Assembly: GCA_017052515.1 (NCBI GenBank) | Contig: JAFHKR010000039.1 | Coordinates: 868,001 to 932,000, forward strand | Source: Fictibacillus nanhaiensis | Lineage (GTDB): Bacteria; Bacillota; Bacilli; Bacillales; Fictibacillaceae | Length of the DNA: 64,000 nt | Direction of reading: 5' to 3' | Shown: piece after piece, positions 1 through 8,164 of the stretch | Numbering within the stretch: the first letter of the stretch is position 1 | Layout: the number at the start of each line of letters is the position of its first letter | Program-made: the position numbers and the translations under genes | The notes under the pieces: model-generated | The model's input: only the letters and a program-made list of their open reading frames with translations | Told to the model about the DNA's origin: nothing | Databases searched by the model: none

Positions 1-330
1 TGGAAATATCCTTTAATCGGTGATGTGAGAGGCAAAGGATTGTTATGCGGCGTTGAATTTGTTAAGAATCCGATTACCCGAGAACCTTTTGAGATTACAT
101 CAAAAGTTACAGACCGACTCTTATCCATCTGTTTTGACAAAGGGTTGCTCGTTTATCCGGCGGTAGGTGGAGTAACTGGGTTTTCAGGAGACTCTATTCT
201 TTTATCGCCACCATTAAACGTTACGAAAGAACAAATAGCCGATATCATGGATATTCTTGATCAATCCATCGGTGAACTGACCACTCAACTCATTACAGAA
301 GGTATTTATATTACAGAAGCGACCAGTTGA
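1..330 (+). CDS. Class-III aminotransferase, C-terminal part (YodT-like), cut by window start
   Basis: The reading frame is open from base 1, so only the last 109 residues of a fold-type I PLP aminotransferase are present. The GDVRGKGLLCGVEFV stretch is the typical start of the C-terminal domain of class-III (ornithine/GABA/acetylornithine-type) transaminases. The PLP lysine lies outside the window. It is followed 14 bp later by CoA-transferase genes and then an M20 deacylase, the same order as yodT-yodS-yodR-yodQ of Bacillus subtilis, so it is probably the YodT equivalent. Its substrate is not known from this sequence. Confidence 0.85.
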   Translation, partial: WKYPLIGDVRGKGLLCGVEFVKNPITREPFEITSKVTDRLLSICFDKGLLVYPAVGGVTGFSGDSILLSPPLNVTKEQIADIMDILDQSIGELTTQLITEGIYITEATS

Positions 331-344
331 AAGAGGTGTTGTGA

Positions 345-1076
345 ATGACAAACGGTGTTGATAAACAGATCTCGCTTGAAAGTGCTTCTGCTTATTTTCA
401 TAACGGTATGTCACTTATGATCGGCGGTTTTGGAGGAGTTGGGGCTCCTCCAACTCTAGTTAATCTCATCTTAGAAAAAGATATTAAAGACATTTTTCTG
501 ATAAGTAACGATACCGGGTTTCCTTGGATCGGACCAGGTAAGCTGATCACAGAAAAACGGGTAAAAAAATTGATCGCCTCTCATATCGGCTCAAACCCTG
601 AAGCAGGTAAACAGATGCAAGAAGGTTCGTTAAAAGTAGAATTTGTTCCTCAGGGAACTCTTGCTGAAAAAATAAGAGCTGGTGGTATGGGGCTGGGTGG
701 TATTTTAGTAGATGTTGGTCTAGGAACGGTTGTTGGAGCTAACAAGGACAAAGTCACTGTTGGTAACAAAGAATATATGATCGAACCAGCTTTAACAGCT
801 GATGTAGCGCTCGTTTATGCGAAAAAAGCAGATCGATATGGAAACCTGATCTATGATAAAAGCGCTCGAAATACGAATCCACTCGTAGCTACAGCAGGAC
901 AGATAACGATCGCAGAAGTAGAAGAGATCGTTCCGGTAGGTTCCCTTGATCCGGAAGAAATCGTCACGCCAGGTGTCTTTGTTGACTATATCATTCAGAG
1001 TAAAGGAGTGGACTGGAAATGGGTCTGGGAATTGAAACAAGGCACAGGATCGCAAGAAGGGCAGCCCTCGAAATAA
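345..1076 (+). CDS. 3-oxoacid/acyl CoA-transferase subunit A (YodS-like)
   Basis: This 243-residue protein is the alpha subunit of a family I CoA-transferase, which moves CoA between an acyl-CoA and a free carboxylic acid. The nucleotide/CoA-binding glycine loop GGFGGVGAPP sits at residues 27-36, and the length fits the SctA/AtoD family. The ATG is preceded by AGAGGTG. Its last 58 bp overlap the start of the B subunit, which suggests translational coupling for a heteromeric enzyme. By position it corresponds to YodS of B. subtilis. The physiological acyl group is inferred to be a beta-amino or oxo acid breakdown product and is not proven. Confidence 0.88.
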   Translation: MTNGVDKQISLESASAYFHNGMSLMIGGFGGVGAPPTLVNLILEKDIKDIFLISNDTGFPWIGPGKLITEKRVKKLIASHIGSNPEAGKQMQEGSLKVEFVPQGTLAEKIRAGGMGLGGILVDVGLGTVVGANKDKVTVGNKEYMIEPALTADVALVYAKKADRYGNLIYDKSARNTNPLVATAGQITIAEVEEIVPVGSLDPEEIVTPGVFVDYIIQSKGVDWKWVWELKQGTGSQEGQPSK

Positions 1077-1681
1077 AAAAAGGTATGATCGTTAACCTTG
1101 GTATCGGTATTCCCACGCTTGTTGCAGATTATATTGAACAAGATCTACATATCATGCTGCACACGGAGAACGGTATCTTAGGCATGGGTGGGTCACCACA
1201 ACCTGGAACTGAAGATGGTAACCTATCAAATGCTGGAGGATATCCAGTTTCTATCCAGCCAGGAGCTTCTTACTTTGACAGCGCCACAGCTTTCGGAATC
1301 ATTAGAAAGGGATTGCTTGATGTAACGATTTTAGGTGCACTTGAAGTGAGTGAACGAGGTGACATTGCCAATTGGATCGTCCCTGGAAAACGTGTTCCTG
1401 GAATGGGTGGAGCGATCGACCTGGCACAAAAAGCAAAAAAAGTCATCATTTTAATGAACCATACAGATAAGTATGGAAATCCAAAGATTGTGAGTAACTG
1501 TTCTCTTCCACTTACAGTGAGGGAAGGTGCAGACATGATCATTACGGAGAAAGCCGTTTTTCACTGTGAAGAGGGGAAACTCTATCTTCGTGAGATCATG
1601 AGTCCTTATACGGTAGAAGATGTGATCCAAACAACAGGAGCTTCTATCGTTGTAGATGAACAGATCTCTGTTTTTCAATGA
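1019..1681 (+). CDS. 3-oxoacid/acyl CoA-transferase subunit B (YodR-like)
   Basis: This is the beta subunit of the CoA-transferase, 220 residues. The motif TENGILGMG near residues 49-57 contains Glu50, the position of the catalytic glutamate that forms the covalent CoA thioester in family I enzymes. The N-terminal NLGIGIPTLVADYI block is also typical. It begins inside the A-subunit gene with a 58-bp overlap, unusually long for this pair. An internal start further down would delete conserved residues, so the ATG at 1019 is kept. It partners the upstream A subunit. Confidence 0.88.
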   Translation: MGLGIETRHRIARRAALEIKKGMIVNLGIGIPTLVADYIEQDLHIMLHTENGILGMGGSPQPGTEDGNLSNAGGYPVSIQPGASYFDSATAFGIIRKGLLDVTILGALEVSERGDIANWIVPGKRVPGMGGAIDLAQKAKKVIILMNHTDKYGNPKIVSNCSLPLTVREGADMIITEKAVFHCEEGKLYLREIMSPYTVEDVIQTTGASIVVDEQISVFQ

Positions 1682-1700
1682 GATGTTAGGGAGGAGAAAC

Positions 1701-2963
1701 ATGTTAGTTAAAGAAAAACTCTCAAACTGGTTGATGAAGGAACAAGAAATCGCCATTCATTTTTTACAAAAAACGGTTCAAGAAGCGAGCACGACTGGAA
1801 ATGAAACGGGTGTACAAAAGTTGATCGCCCAAAAACTCGAGGAAATCGGACTTGAGGTCGATATGTGGTATCCGGATGGTGAGGAGTTAGCGAAGCATCC
1901 TAACTTTTGTGCGAGCCGGACAGATTTCAGTACGAGTCCTAATGTTGTTGGGATATGGCGAGGAAAAGGTAACGGGCGTTCACTTGTTCTAAACGGTCAT
2001 GTGGATGTCGTCCCAGAAGGTGATTTGAACCAATGGAACGATCATCCTTACAGTGGAAAAATAATAGATGGTAAACTTTACGGCAGAGGGTCAACAGATA
2101 TGAAAGGTGGAAACCTCTCCCTTTTGCTTGCCATTCAAGCACTGAAAGAAACAGGGGTCCAATTACAAGGCGATTTATACTTTCATAGTGTCGTAGAAGA
2201 AGAGAGTGGTGGTGCAGGAACGCTCGCTGCGGTACTACGCGGATACAAAGCAGATGCAGCCATCATTCCAGAACCTACAAATATGAAGATTTTTCCTGCT
2301 CAACAAGGTTCTATGTGGTTTCGCCTTACAGTAAAAGGGAAAGCCGCACACGGTGGAACTCGATATGAAGGTGTTAGTGCTATCGAAAAAGCGGTAGTCG
2401 TACTAGATGCTATTAAACAATTGGAAACGATCCGAAATGATAGAGTGACAGATCCTCTATACAAGGATATTCCGATCCCGGTTCCGATCAACGTAGGAAA
2501 GATTTCTGGAGGAAACTGGCCATCATCTGTTCCAGATACAGTTGAGATCGAAGGGAGGATCGGCGTTGCTCCTAATGAAACGTTGGAAGAAGTAAAAAAT
2601 GAACTTCAGGAGCACCTATCAAAGGTTTCAGATCCATGGTTAGAAGAGCATGGGATCTCTGTAGAATGGTTCGGTGCACAGTGGTTGCCAGGTTTGATTG
2701 AAACTGAGCATCCGCTCATGAACATGCTCTCTAAAAATTTTGAAGATGTAACCGGAGATCGGCCTATCATTGAAGCGTCACCTTGGGGAACAGATGGCGG
2801 CTTGTTATCTCATGTTGGTGACACTCCTTCGATCGTGTTCGGGCCAGGAGTTACAGGGGTCGCACATTATCCGAACGAATATATTGAGATTTCTAAGATC
2901 ATGGAAGCTGCTGAAATCATAGCTTTAACGATCTATGACTGGTGTGGAGGCGAGAATGGATGA
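1701..2963 (+). CDS. M20-family deacylase/peptidase (ArgE/DapE-like, YodQ-like)
   Basis: This is a zinc-dependent amidohydrolase of 420 residues. Metal ligands are seen as His100 and Asp102 in NGHVDVVPEGD, Asp133 in GRGSTDMKGG, and the Glu166-Glu167 pair in VVEEESGG. A lid/dimerisation domain follows (roughly 190-310). The start at 1701 is chosen because GGGAGGAGA precedes it by a good spacing; an upstream in-frame ATG would overlap the CoA-transferase gene without a ribosome site. By context it matches YodQ, which probably removes an acyl group from an amino acid intermediate. The exact substrate is unknown. Confidence 0.88.
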   Translation: MLVKEKLSNWLMKEQEIAIHFLQKTVQEASTTGNETGVQKLIAQKLEEIGLEVDMWYPDGEELAKHPNFCASRTDFSTSPNVVGIWRGKGNGRSLVLNGHVDVVPEGDLNQWNDHPYSGKIIDGKLYGRGSTDMKGGNLSLLLAIQALKETGVQLQGDLYFHSVVEEESGGAGTLAAVLRGYKADAAIIPEPTNMKIFPAQQGSMWFRLTVKGKAAHGGTRYEGVSAIEKAVVVLDAIKQLETIRNDRVTDPLYKDIPIPVPINVGKISGGNWPSSVPDTVEIEGRIGVAPNETLEEVKNELQEHLSKVSDPWLEEHGISVEWFGAQWLPGLIETEHPLMNMLSKNFEDVTGDRPIIEASPWGTDGGLLSHVGDTPSIVFGPGVTGVAHYPNEYIEISKIMEAAEIIALTIYDWCGGENG

Positions 2964-4267
2964 AGAAATCAGAAGAGTTGTTAAAACGAAAAGAGTTGAA
3001 CGTCCCAAGAGGTCCGTTTAATACAGTTTTAAATTTTGTAGATCATGCGAGCGGAAGTACGATGGTTGATGTTGACGGAAACGAATATATCGATTTTGCT
3101 GGAGCGATCGGAACGTTAAACGTTGGTCATTGTCCACCCAGGGTAGTAGAAGCACTTAAGAACCAAGTGGAAAAATACATCCACCCATGTTTTCACGTCA
3201 TGATGTACGAACCGTACGTTCAACTTGCGGAAAAACTGAACGAGATCACACCTGGAGACCATCATAAGAAAACGTTCTTTTTAAACAGTGGTGCAGAAGC
3301 TGTAGAAAACGCTGTTAAGATCGCAAGAAAATATACGGGAAGAAAAGCGATCATCTCATTTGAACGTGGATTTCACGGCAGAACGCTGCTCGCCATGAGT
3401 TTAACAAGCAAAGTGAAACCATACAAATTTGAGTTCGGGCCCTTTGCACCCGAAACATATAAGATGCCATATCCTTATTATTATCGTGAAGACCGGAATG
3501 TTGAGGAAACGGATAAAGCGATCTTAAAAAAATTCGAAGACTTTTTCTTAGGTGAAGTTCCACCGGAGGAAATTGCAGCGATCATCTTTGAACCTGTTCA
3601 AGGAGAAGGAGGATTCGTAATTCCTTCGAAAACGTTTGTAAATGGACTTCGCGAGATCTGTGATAAATACAATATCCTCTTAATCGCTGATGAGATTCAA
3701 ACTGGATTCGGCCGTACGGGAAAAATGTTCGCGATGGAACATTTTGAGGTAGTTCCAGATCTTATGACGATGTCCAAATCGATAGCTGCTGGACTACCGA
3801 TATCAGCTGTAACGGGCAGATCGGAAATCATGGATGCACCCGCTCCGGGCGAGATCGGGGGTACCTATGGAGGAAGTCCATTAGGATGTGTTGCGGCACT
3901 AGAAGTCATCTCAATGATAGAAGAAGAAGGTTTGTTAACCAGAGCGAATCAGATCGGTGAAAGAATTACTGAGACTTTCTTAAAATGGAGAGATCAGTAC
4001 GAATTTGTCGGGGATGTTCGAGGAATAGGGGCTATGTGCGCGCTTGAAATCGTGAAAGACAAAGTCACGAAAACACCAGATCCTGATCGAGCGAAGAAAA
4101 TCATCGCACTTTGTAATCAAAATGGCGTAGCCATCATGGGGGCTGGTCTTTATAGCAACGTGATTCGGATCCTCTCACCACTTGTAATCTCTGATGAACA
4201 ACTCATTAAAGGGTTGCACGTCATCGAGGAACAGCTTAATAAGATAAACGAAATGGTATCGTCTTAA
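2960..4267 (+). CDS. Class-III aminotransferase (4-aminobutyrate/omega-amino acid type)
   Basis: This PLP transaminase of 435 residues resembles GabT. The catalytic lysine is Lys273 in MTMSKSIAAGLP; Asp244 in LLIADEIQTGFGRTG is the usual pyridine-nitrogen partner. Its ATG overlaps the deacylase stop (ATGA) behind GGAGGCGAG, so the two are translationally coupled. In B. subtilis this operon position is occupied by yodP and kamA; here a second aminotransferase stands there and a strong terminator follows. It is inferred to move the amino group of an omega- or beta-amino acid in the same pathway. Confidence 0.9.
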   Translation: MKKSEELLKRKELNVPRGPFNTVLNFVDHASGSTMVDVDGNEYIDFAGAIGTLNVGHCPPRVVEALKNQVEKYIHPCFHVMMYEPYVQLAEKLNEITPGDHHKKTFFLNSGAEAVENAVKIARKYTGRKAIISFERGFHGRTLLAMSLTSKVKPYKFEFGPFAPETYKMPYPYYYREDRNVEETDKAILKKFEDFFLGEVPPEEIAAIIFEPVQGEGGFVIPSKTFVNGLREICDKYNILLIADEIQTGFGRTGKMFAMEHFEVVPDLMTMSKSIAAGLPISAVTGRSEIMDAPAPGEIGGTYGGSPLGCVAALEVISMIEEEGLLTRANQIGERITETFLKWRDQYEFVGDVRGIGAMCALEIVKDKVTKTPDPDRAKKIIALCNQNGVAIMGAGLYSNVIRILSPLVISDEQLIKGLHVIEEQLNKINEMVSS

Positions 4268-4276
4268 CAGATTCGG

Positions 4277-4310
4277 TAACCTCGTCTCAATAGAGACGAG
4301 GTTATTTTAT
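4277..4310 (+). terminator. Intrinsic terminator of the yod-type operon
   Basis: A perfect 12-bp stem (TAACCTCGTCTC / GAGACGAGGTTA) with a 4-nt loop is followed by TTTTAT. It lies 10 bp after the aminotransferase stop and closes the operon. Confidence 0.9.
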
Positions 4311-4408
4311 GATTTCATGAGCATTTTCAAAATAATGGATTTTTCCCAAGTGAAAATTCGGAAAATTATGCTAATATGTTGGTATAGAGGTCAAAGGGGC
4401 TGTAAGAC

Positions 4409-5866
4409 TTGCAAATCATTAAAAAATTATTGATCGGTTCTGTTTTAATTGGAGGATTCGTCGTTTATACACAATACGAAAAAAGTGCTGAACCAACTTG
4501 GACGGTAAATGCGGAACAATTTTTGGTGGTAGACTCATTTAAAGATGGAATGAAGAGAGAATATATCAAGTTCGCTGAATTAGAAATCATGGATAAATAC
4601 GGTTTTCTTAAAGACGTAAACAAGACTTTAACACTCAAAGATTCCTATCGGACGTTAAAGATTGAAAAACTTTGGAACATGAATGGACGCATGTATGTTT
4701 TATACAGTGTGGATGTAAAAGAGAGAGACAAGGACGAATATGATATTCCGCGTCTTTCTGTTAAAAACATGCGGTTTCAAACAAAAGAAGGTGAGGAGCT
4801 CGTTCTCAAAGCAGGGGAAGAAATGGTGCAGCCTGGAACAAGGGACGAAGGATTCGTGTATAAGCACCGTTTATACCGCTCCATGATGTTGATGCCAAGT
4901 ATGTTTGATTCTTCAGAGAACGATTGGTCGATCGTATCAAATGCTAATGTCGTTCGGCTGCAGGACCTTACGATCTCCTCAAAAGACAAAGGGGTAGACT
5001 CGATTCAAGATATTGCGTTAACGATGCCTGACGAAGATCCTTATACGAAAGTTTTGAAAAGTGAACCGATCGATCAAACAATTACATATGAAGACAACAA
5101 AAAAGTAAAGATAAAATCCATTGAGGCCTTACTTTATGAACAGAGACTGAGCGTAGAAATTCCAGATGATGAAGATTTGATCGGATTTGCTAGCAAAAAC
5201 CACACACTACATGATAGACCTACAAGAACATATGGAATTCTAGGAGCCAAGAAAAATGGTTATTACATTCCCATTTATGATATGCCTGAAGAAACGAATG
5301 AGAAGAAAGAAAAAACTCTCACTTTTACTTCTTCTGTACATAAAGATCCTCGTTCTTTCTCTTGGACAATTCCTAAGAAAGACATACAAACGTTTTTAAC
5401 GAATAAAAATCAACCGGTTTTAAAGAACCAAGAAATAGTAAGAATGAATGATACAGTAATACGCTATGAAGGTATCGCTCTTTTTGAAGAGAGCTCTAGA
5501 ATCAAGTTAAGCTTAACAACTGACACGGATCAACAGCTAAATCATCTGCGTTTGATTCCTGACCATTATTATAGTGATGCTGAAGTATCTGATGATTACG
5601 AACGGGTGTATAAAAACAACATCATTTCGATCTCAGATGAGAAGAAAATGAGAATCAATAACTTCGAATTACTTAGTTCAGAAGAAGAAAATAAAAGCAC
5701 CTACTATATTACGTTTTATAACAAAGAAGAGATGGGAAACGGTGAGATGAAACCGATCTTGATTCCTGAGAGTGACTTGACCATTACTTTATCAAACCTC
5801 TCTTATTTAAAGCCTCTTAAAAATCCGGTGGATATCCCATTCAAGAACATCATGATTATGAATTGA
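4409..5866 (+). CDS. Membrane-anchored protein of unknown function, first of a tandem pair
   Basis: I do not recognise a named family. The 485-residue product starts with a short basic tail and a hydrophobic segment (about residues 5-20, IIKKLLIGSVLIGGFVVY), with no lipobox cysteine, so it looks like a signal anchor with a large extracytoplasmic domain. The TTG start is preceded by AAAGGGG. The next gene encodes a paralogue that shares YTQYEKSAEPTW after the membrane segment and further blocks such as YSVD, ERDK, PRLS and YKH(R/K)LYRSMM. The gene begins about 100 bp after the previous terminator, so it should have its own promoter. A surface or envelope role is inference from topology only. 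Confidence 0.75.
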   Translation: MQIIKKLLIGSVLIGGFVVYTQYEKSAEPTWTVNAEQFLVVDSFKDGMKREYIKFAELEIMDKYGFLKDVNKTLTLKDSYRTLKIEKLWNMNGRMYVLYSVDVKERDKDEYDIPRLSVKNMRFQTKEGEELVLKAGEEMVQPGTRDEGFVYKHRLYRSMMLMPSMFDSSENDWSIVSNANVVRLQDLTISSKDKGVDSIQDIALTMPDEDPYTKVLKSEPIDQTITYEDNKKVKIKSIEALLYEQRLSVEIPDDEDLIGFASKNHTLHDRPTRTYGILGAKKNGYYIPIYDMPEETNEKKEKTLTFTSSVHKDPRSFSWTIPKKDIQTFLTNKNQPVLKNQEIVRMNDTVIRYEGIALFEESSRIKLSLTTDTDQQLNHLRLIPDHYYSDAEVSDDYERVYKNNIISISDEKKMRINNFELLSSEEENKSTYYITFYNKEEMGNGEMKPILIPESDLTITLSNLSYLKPLKNPVDIPFKNIMIMN

Positions 5867-5892
5867 TAAAATGAATAAAGGAGATAGGTTTT

Positions 5893-7329
5893 TTGAGCAA
5901 CAAGCGAAATAAGATCCTCATTGGACTGATATTATTAATTGGATTTGTACTATACACGCAATATGAAAAAAGCGCTGAACCGACGTGGAAAATAAACGAA
6001 GAAAATTTTGTTGTGATGAACAACTGGGAAGAACTCATGGATCGAGAGAAATCAAAATTCAGCGACCTAAAGTTTGCTGATCATTTCAAGTTATTAAGAA
6101 ACAGCCATGTATCTATTCCGTTAGCGAATAATCAACGAACGTTTCAAGTCGAACGAATCTATGATTTTGGACAACAACTCTATATACTCTACAGTGTTGA
6201 CCTGGTTGAAAGGGATAAAGAAGAAAGTGATGTCCCCCGGTTATCATTTAATCAAGTTGAGCTCACATCCAAAGAAGGAAACAAGTTTACTTTTCCGATC
6301 GATCTATACGAAGGAGAAGGTGCGATCGGTGGAGTAGTGTACAAACATAAGCTATACCGTTCCATGATGATACATGCTCAATACGATAACGTTAAAACAG
6401 ATGAAGAGTGGAAAGAGGTCTTTAGCAGTGAGACCCTAGATTTTCTTAATCCAACATTCACTTCAAATAACGGAAAGGTTACGATCGATCACTTAACTTT
6501 TAAAGTCAAGCCTCATCATGTTTTTGAAATACCTCCTGTTCTGGCGACAGAAACCATTGATAGATCTCTGCAGCTTTACAACAACGAAAAAATTCAATTA
6601 GACCAGTTTGAAGTCTATCAAATGGGTGCACGAATCAAGATAGATTCTAACATTAATAAAGATCTTGTTTCTTTATTTGGAACAATTGAGGGTGGGCAGA
6701 ATCAGTATACCCTCAATTCAGATATTACGGGAGAAGAAGTGACAGGTTATTTTATGGAAACGTATTTTGCTTTAGATGAACTTCTTAATATGAAACAAGC
6801 AGATTCATTAAAGATGTCGTTGACACACTCGATTCATAGAACGAATAAGTCGTATTCCTTTTCTGTCCCTAAACAAGATATTGAGAAATTTGTAAAAGAC
6901 CCAAAAGCAGATGTGACAAAAAATCATGTGATCGCGAACGATAAAGATTATAAGGTTATATTTAAAGGGATCACAAATGATATTTCAAGTGATCAAAAAG
7001 GTATAGAGTTTTCTATAGAGAGCAAAACAGGAAAAATCGCACAAGAAGAATATCTTTATTTTCAACCAAACGTTAGTGAGAATAGAATTCCAAACGAAGA
7101 ACGTTTTATGAATAACCTCGTCACGATTAAAAATTCATCAGGGAAGGCACTGCAAAATTTTGATGTGATGCAAACCTTCGATAATGAACAGCCTGGATTT
7201 TTGTTGATCTTTCATGAAGGACTGCCGAAGGATGACCTCACCGTTACCCTTTCAAGATTAACACAAGTTTATCCATTAAAAGAAAAGGTAGAAGTTCCTT
7301 TAAAGCTTCCTACAGCAAACAAAAAATAA
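5893..7329 (+). CDS. Membrane-anchored protein of unknown function, second of the tandem pair
   Basis: This 478-residue paralogue of the preceding product has the same architecture: an N-terminal hydrophobic anchor (about residues 8-21), the shared YTQYEKSAEPTW segment, then a long beta-rich-looking polar domain. The TTG start lies behind GGAGATAGG, and the gene begins 26 bp after the first one, so they form one transcription unit. The pair clearly arose by tandem duplication and has since diverged, since only short blocks can be aligned by eye. No catalytic motif was seen. Confidence 0.75.
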   Translation: MSNKRNKILIGLILLIGFVLYTQYEKSAEPTWKINEENFVVMNNWEELMDREKSKFSDLKFADHFKLLRNSHVSIPLANNQRTFQVERIYDFGQQLYILYSVDLVERDKEESDVPRLSFNQVELTSKEGNKFTFPIDLYEGEGAIGGVVYKHKLYRSMMIHAQYDNVKTDEEWKEVFSSETLDFLNPTFTSNNGKVTIDHLTFKVKPHHVFEIPPVLATETIDRSLQLYNNEKIQLDQFEVYQMGARIKIDSNINKDLVSLFGTIEGGQNQYTLNSDITGEEVTGYFMETYFALDELLNMKQADSLKMSLTHSIHRTNKSYSFSVPKQDIEKFVKDPKADVTKNHVIANDKDYKVIFKGITNDISSDQKGIEFSIESKTGKIAQEEYLYFQPNVSENRIPNEERFMNNLVTIKNSSGKALQNFDVMQTFDNEQPGFLLIFHEGLPKDDLTVTLSRLTQVYPLKEKVEVPLKLPTANKK

Positions 7330-7330
7330 A

Positions 7331-7368
7331 AAAAAGACTGCCGAAATGGATAAACGGCAGTCTTTTCT
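7331..7368. terminator. Bidirectional terminator
   Basis: The 12-bp stem AAAAGACTGCCG / CGGCAGTCTTTT is flanked by A- and T-rich tracts on both sides, so it can end the tandem pair on the plus strand and the zinc-ribbon gene on the minus strand. Confidence 0.88.
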
Positions 7369-7620
7369 CTACGCTCTCGGATTACTTTGAGCACGTTTGA
7401 TGTACATCTCTTCTTCTCCAACTATGCCGCATGCGCCGCACTGGATCAATCGTTCAGAACCTTTATACGGAAGATGGAACATATCTAACTCACCATCTTC
7501 ATATTGTTGAACCACATCACCAGTGGATGGATCTAGCTTAACCGCTACAGGATTCTGTTCGATCACGTTAAAACGCGTTCGGTTCGTCTTACAGTTTGGA
7601 CATAAATAAGGATTTGCCAT
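7369..7620 (-). CDS. Small protein with two CxxC motifs (zinc-ribbon-like), function unknown
   Basis: The 83-residue product has CPNC near its N terminus and CGAC near residue 62, spaced as in a single zinc ribbon. The middle (about 25-50) is acidic. It has a good ribosome site (GGAGGG) ahead of the ATG. No enzyme motif is visible, and I do not recognise a named family. It lies divergent to the spore-protein-like gene and convergent with the tandem membrane proteins. Confidence 0.7.
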   Translation of the reverse strand: MANPYLCPNCKTNRTRFNVIEQNPVAVKLDPSTGDVVQQYEDGELDMFHLPYKGSERLIQCGACGIVGEEEMYIKRAQSNPRA

Positions 7621-7700
7621 TTTTAGAAACCCTCCTTTTTTAGTCTTAAGTTAACCAATCAAGGAAAAATTATGTAAGTTATATTTTTATATCATTGAGC

Positions 7701-7707
7701 CATAGTA
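7701..7707 (+). promoter_or_regulatory. Possible sporulation-type -10 element
   Basis: CATAGTA fits the CATNNTA -10 pattern of forespore sigma factors (sigma F/G), 22 bp before the small gene's ATG. The -35 match is weak, so this is tentative. Confidence 0.3.
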
Positions 7708-7728
7708 AGAAAAAGGAGGGATACAATT

Positions 7729-7869
7729 ATGGGTAAACAGAAAAAAGCTAATGCTAATGCACAGCGAAATAACAACGTGAAAGAGAACGGTGCAGAAAAC
7801 CAAACCGAATTTGCGTCTTATGCTGAAATGGAAGTTGAAAAGATGCATCATGGCAAAAAAACAAAATGA
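7729..7869 (+). CDS. Short gamma-type SASP-like protein
   Basis: A 46-codon gene with an excellent ribosome site (AAAAGGAGGG, 8 bp before ATG). The product is rich in Asn, Gln, Lys and Glu and has no hydrophobic segment. NANAQRNNN followed by ENQTEFASYAE resembles one repeat of the gamma-type small acid-soluble spore protein SspE, whose repeats carry the TEFASET block. B. subtilis also has a small spore-protein gene (sspL) beside ypcP, which lies just downstream here. It contains only one repeat, so assignment to the gamma SASP family is probable, not certain. Confidence 0.6.
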   Translation: MGKQKKANANAQRNNNVKENGAENQTEFASYAEMEVEKMHHGKKTK

Positions 7870-7870
7870 T

Positions 7871-7899
7871 TTTACTTCTTAACAAACTGGTAGTATAAT
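7871..7899 (+). promoter_or_regulatory. Promoter of the 6S RNA gene
   Basis: TTTACT (7871-7876), a 17-bp spacer, then a perfect TATAAT (7894-7899) form a sigma-A type promoter. The predicted start falls close to the first base of the 6S stem. Confidence 0.7.
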
Positions 7900-7901
7900 A
7901 A

Positions 7902-8083
7902 AAATCTGCGATGTTCGTGGCTTTTCCATGTCTTTAACCTATGTGCTAATGACGGGAATCCAATATGATCTGTCAGACAGTCAAGCCTTGCTTTCGACTT
8001 GGAAGGCTGTAACGGCAGCTGCGGATACCCACCTGAGAGATCAGGTTCCAAAGGCATATAAAGTCACGGCAGAGCGGATTTAC
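7902..8083 (+). ncRNA. ssrS: 6S RNA
   Basis: The transcript folds into the hallmark 6S rod. Closing stems pair 7902-7909 with 8074-8081, 7916-7924 with 8060-8068, 7928-7935 with 8050-8057 and 7936-7940 with 8043-8047. A large central bubble follows (13 nt at 7941-7953 against 12 nt at 8031-8042), then GGG-A-AUCC (7954-7961) pairs with GGAU-A-CCC (8023-8030). The 5' part GAUGUUCGUGG resembles the E. coli 6S 5' region (GAUGUUCGC). 6S RNA mimics an open promoter and sequesters the housekeeping RNA polymerase holoenzyme. A good promoter precedes it and a hairpin follows. An in-frame stretch without stops inside it (7928-8119) is judged non-coding. Confidence 0.85.
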
Positions 8084-8097
8084 TTAAACGACAACAA

Positions 8098-8131
8098 GCG
8101 TATTTTACATCACATGTAAAATGCGCTTTTT
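8098..8131 (+). terminator. Terminator after 6S RNA
   Basis: A 13-bp stem (GCGTATTTTACAT / ATGTAAAATGCGC, one G-U) with a 3-nt loop is followed by six T residues. It would end the 6S precursor, whose mature 3' end is probably about 15 nt upstream. Confidence 0.85.
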
Positions 8132-8164
8132 TCATAACATATTTCTACCGGGGGACACAAGAAG

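Noticed and set aside
7928..8119. A 63-codon reading frame on the plus strand (and another on the minus strand at 7872-8057)
   Set aside because: Both lie inside the 6S RNA gene. There is no ribosome site, the amino acid sequence is unlike any family I know, and the RNA pairing explains the base sequence.
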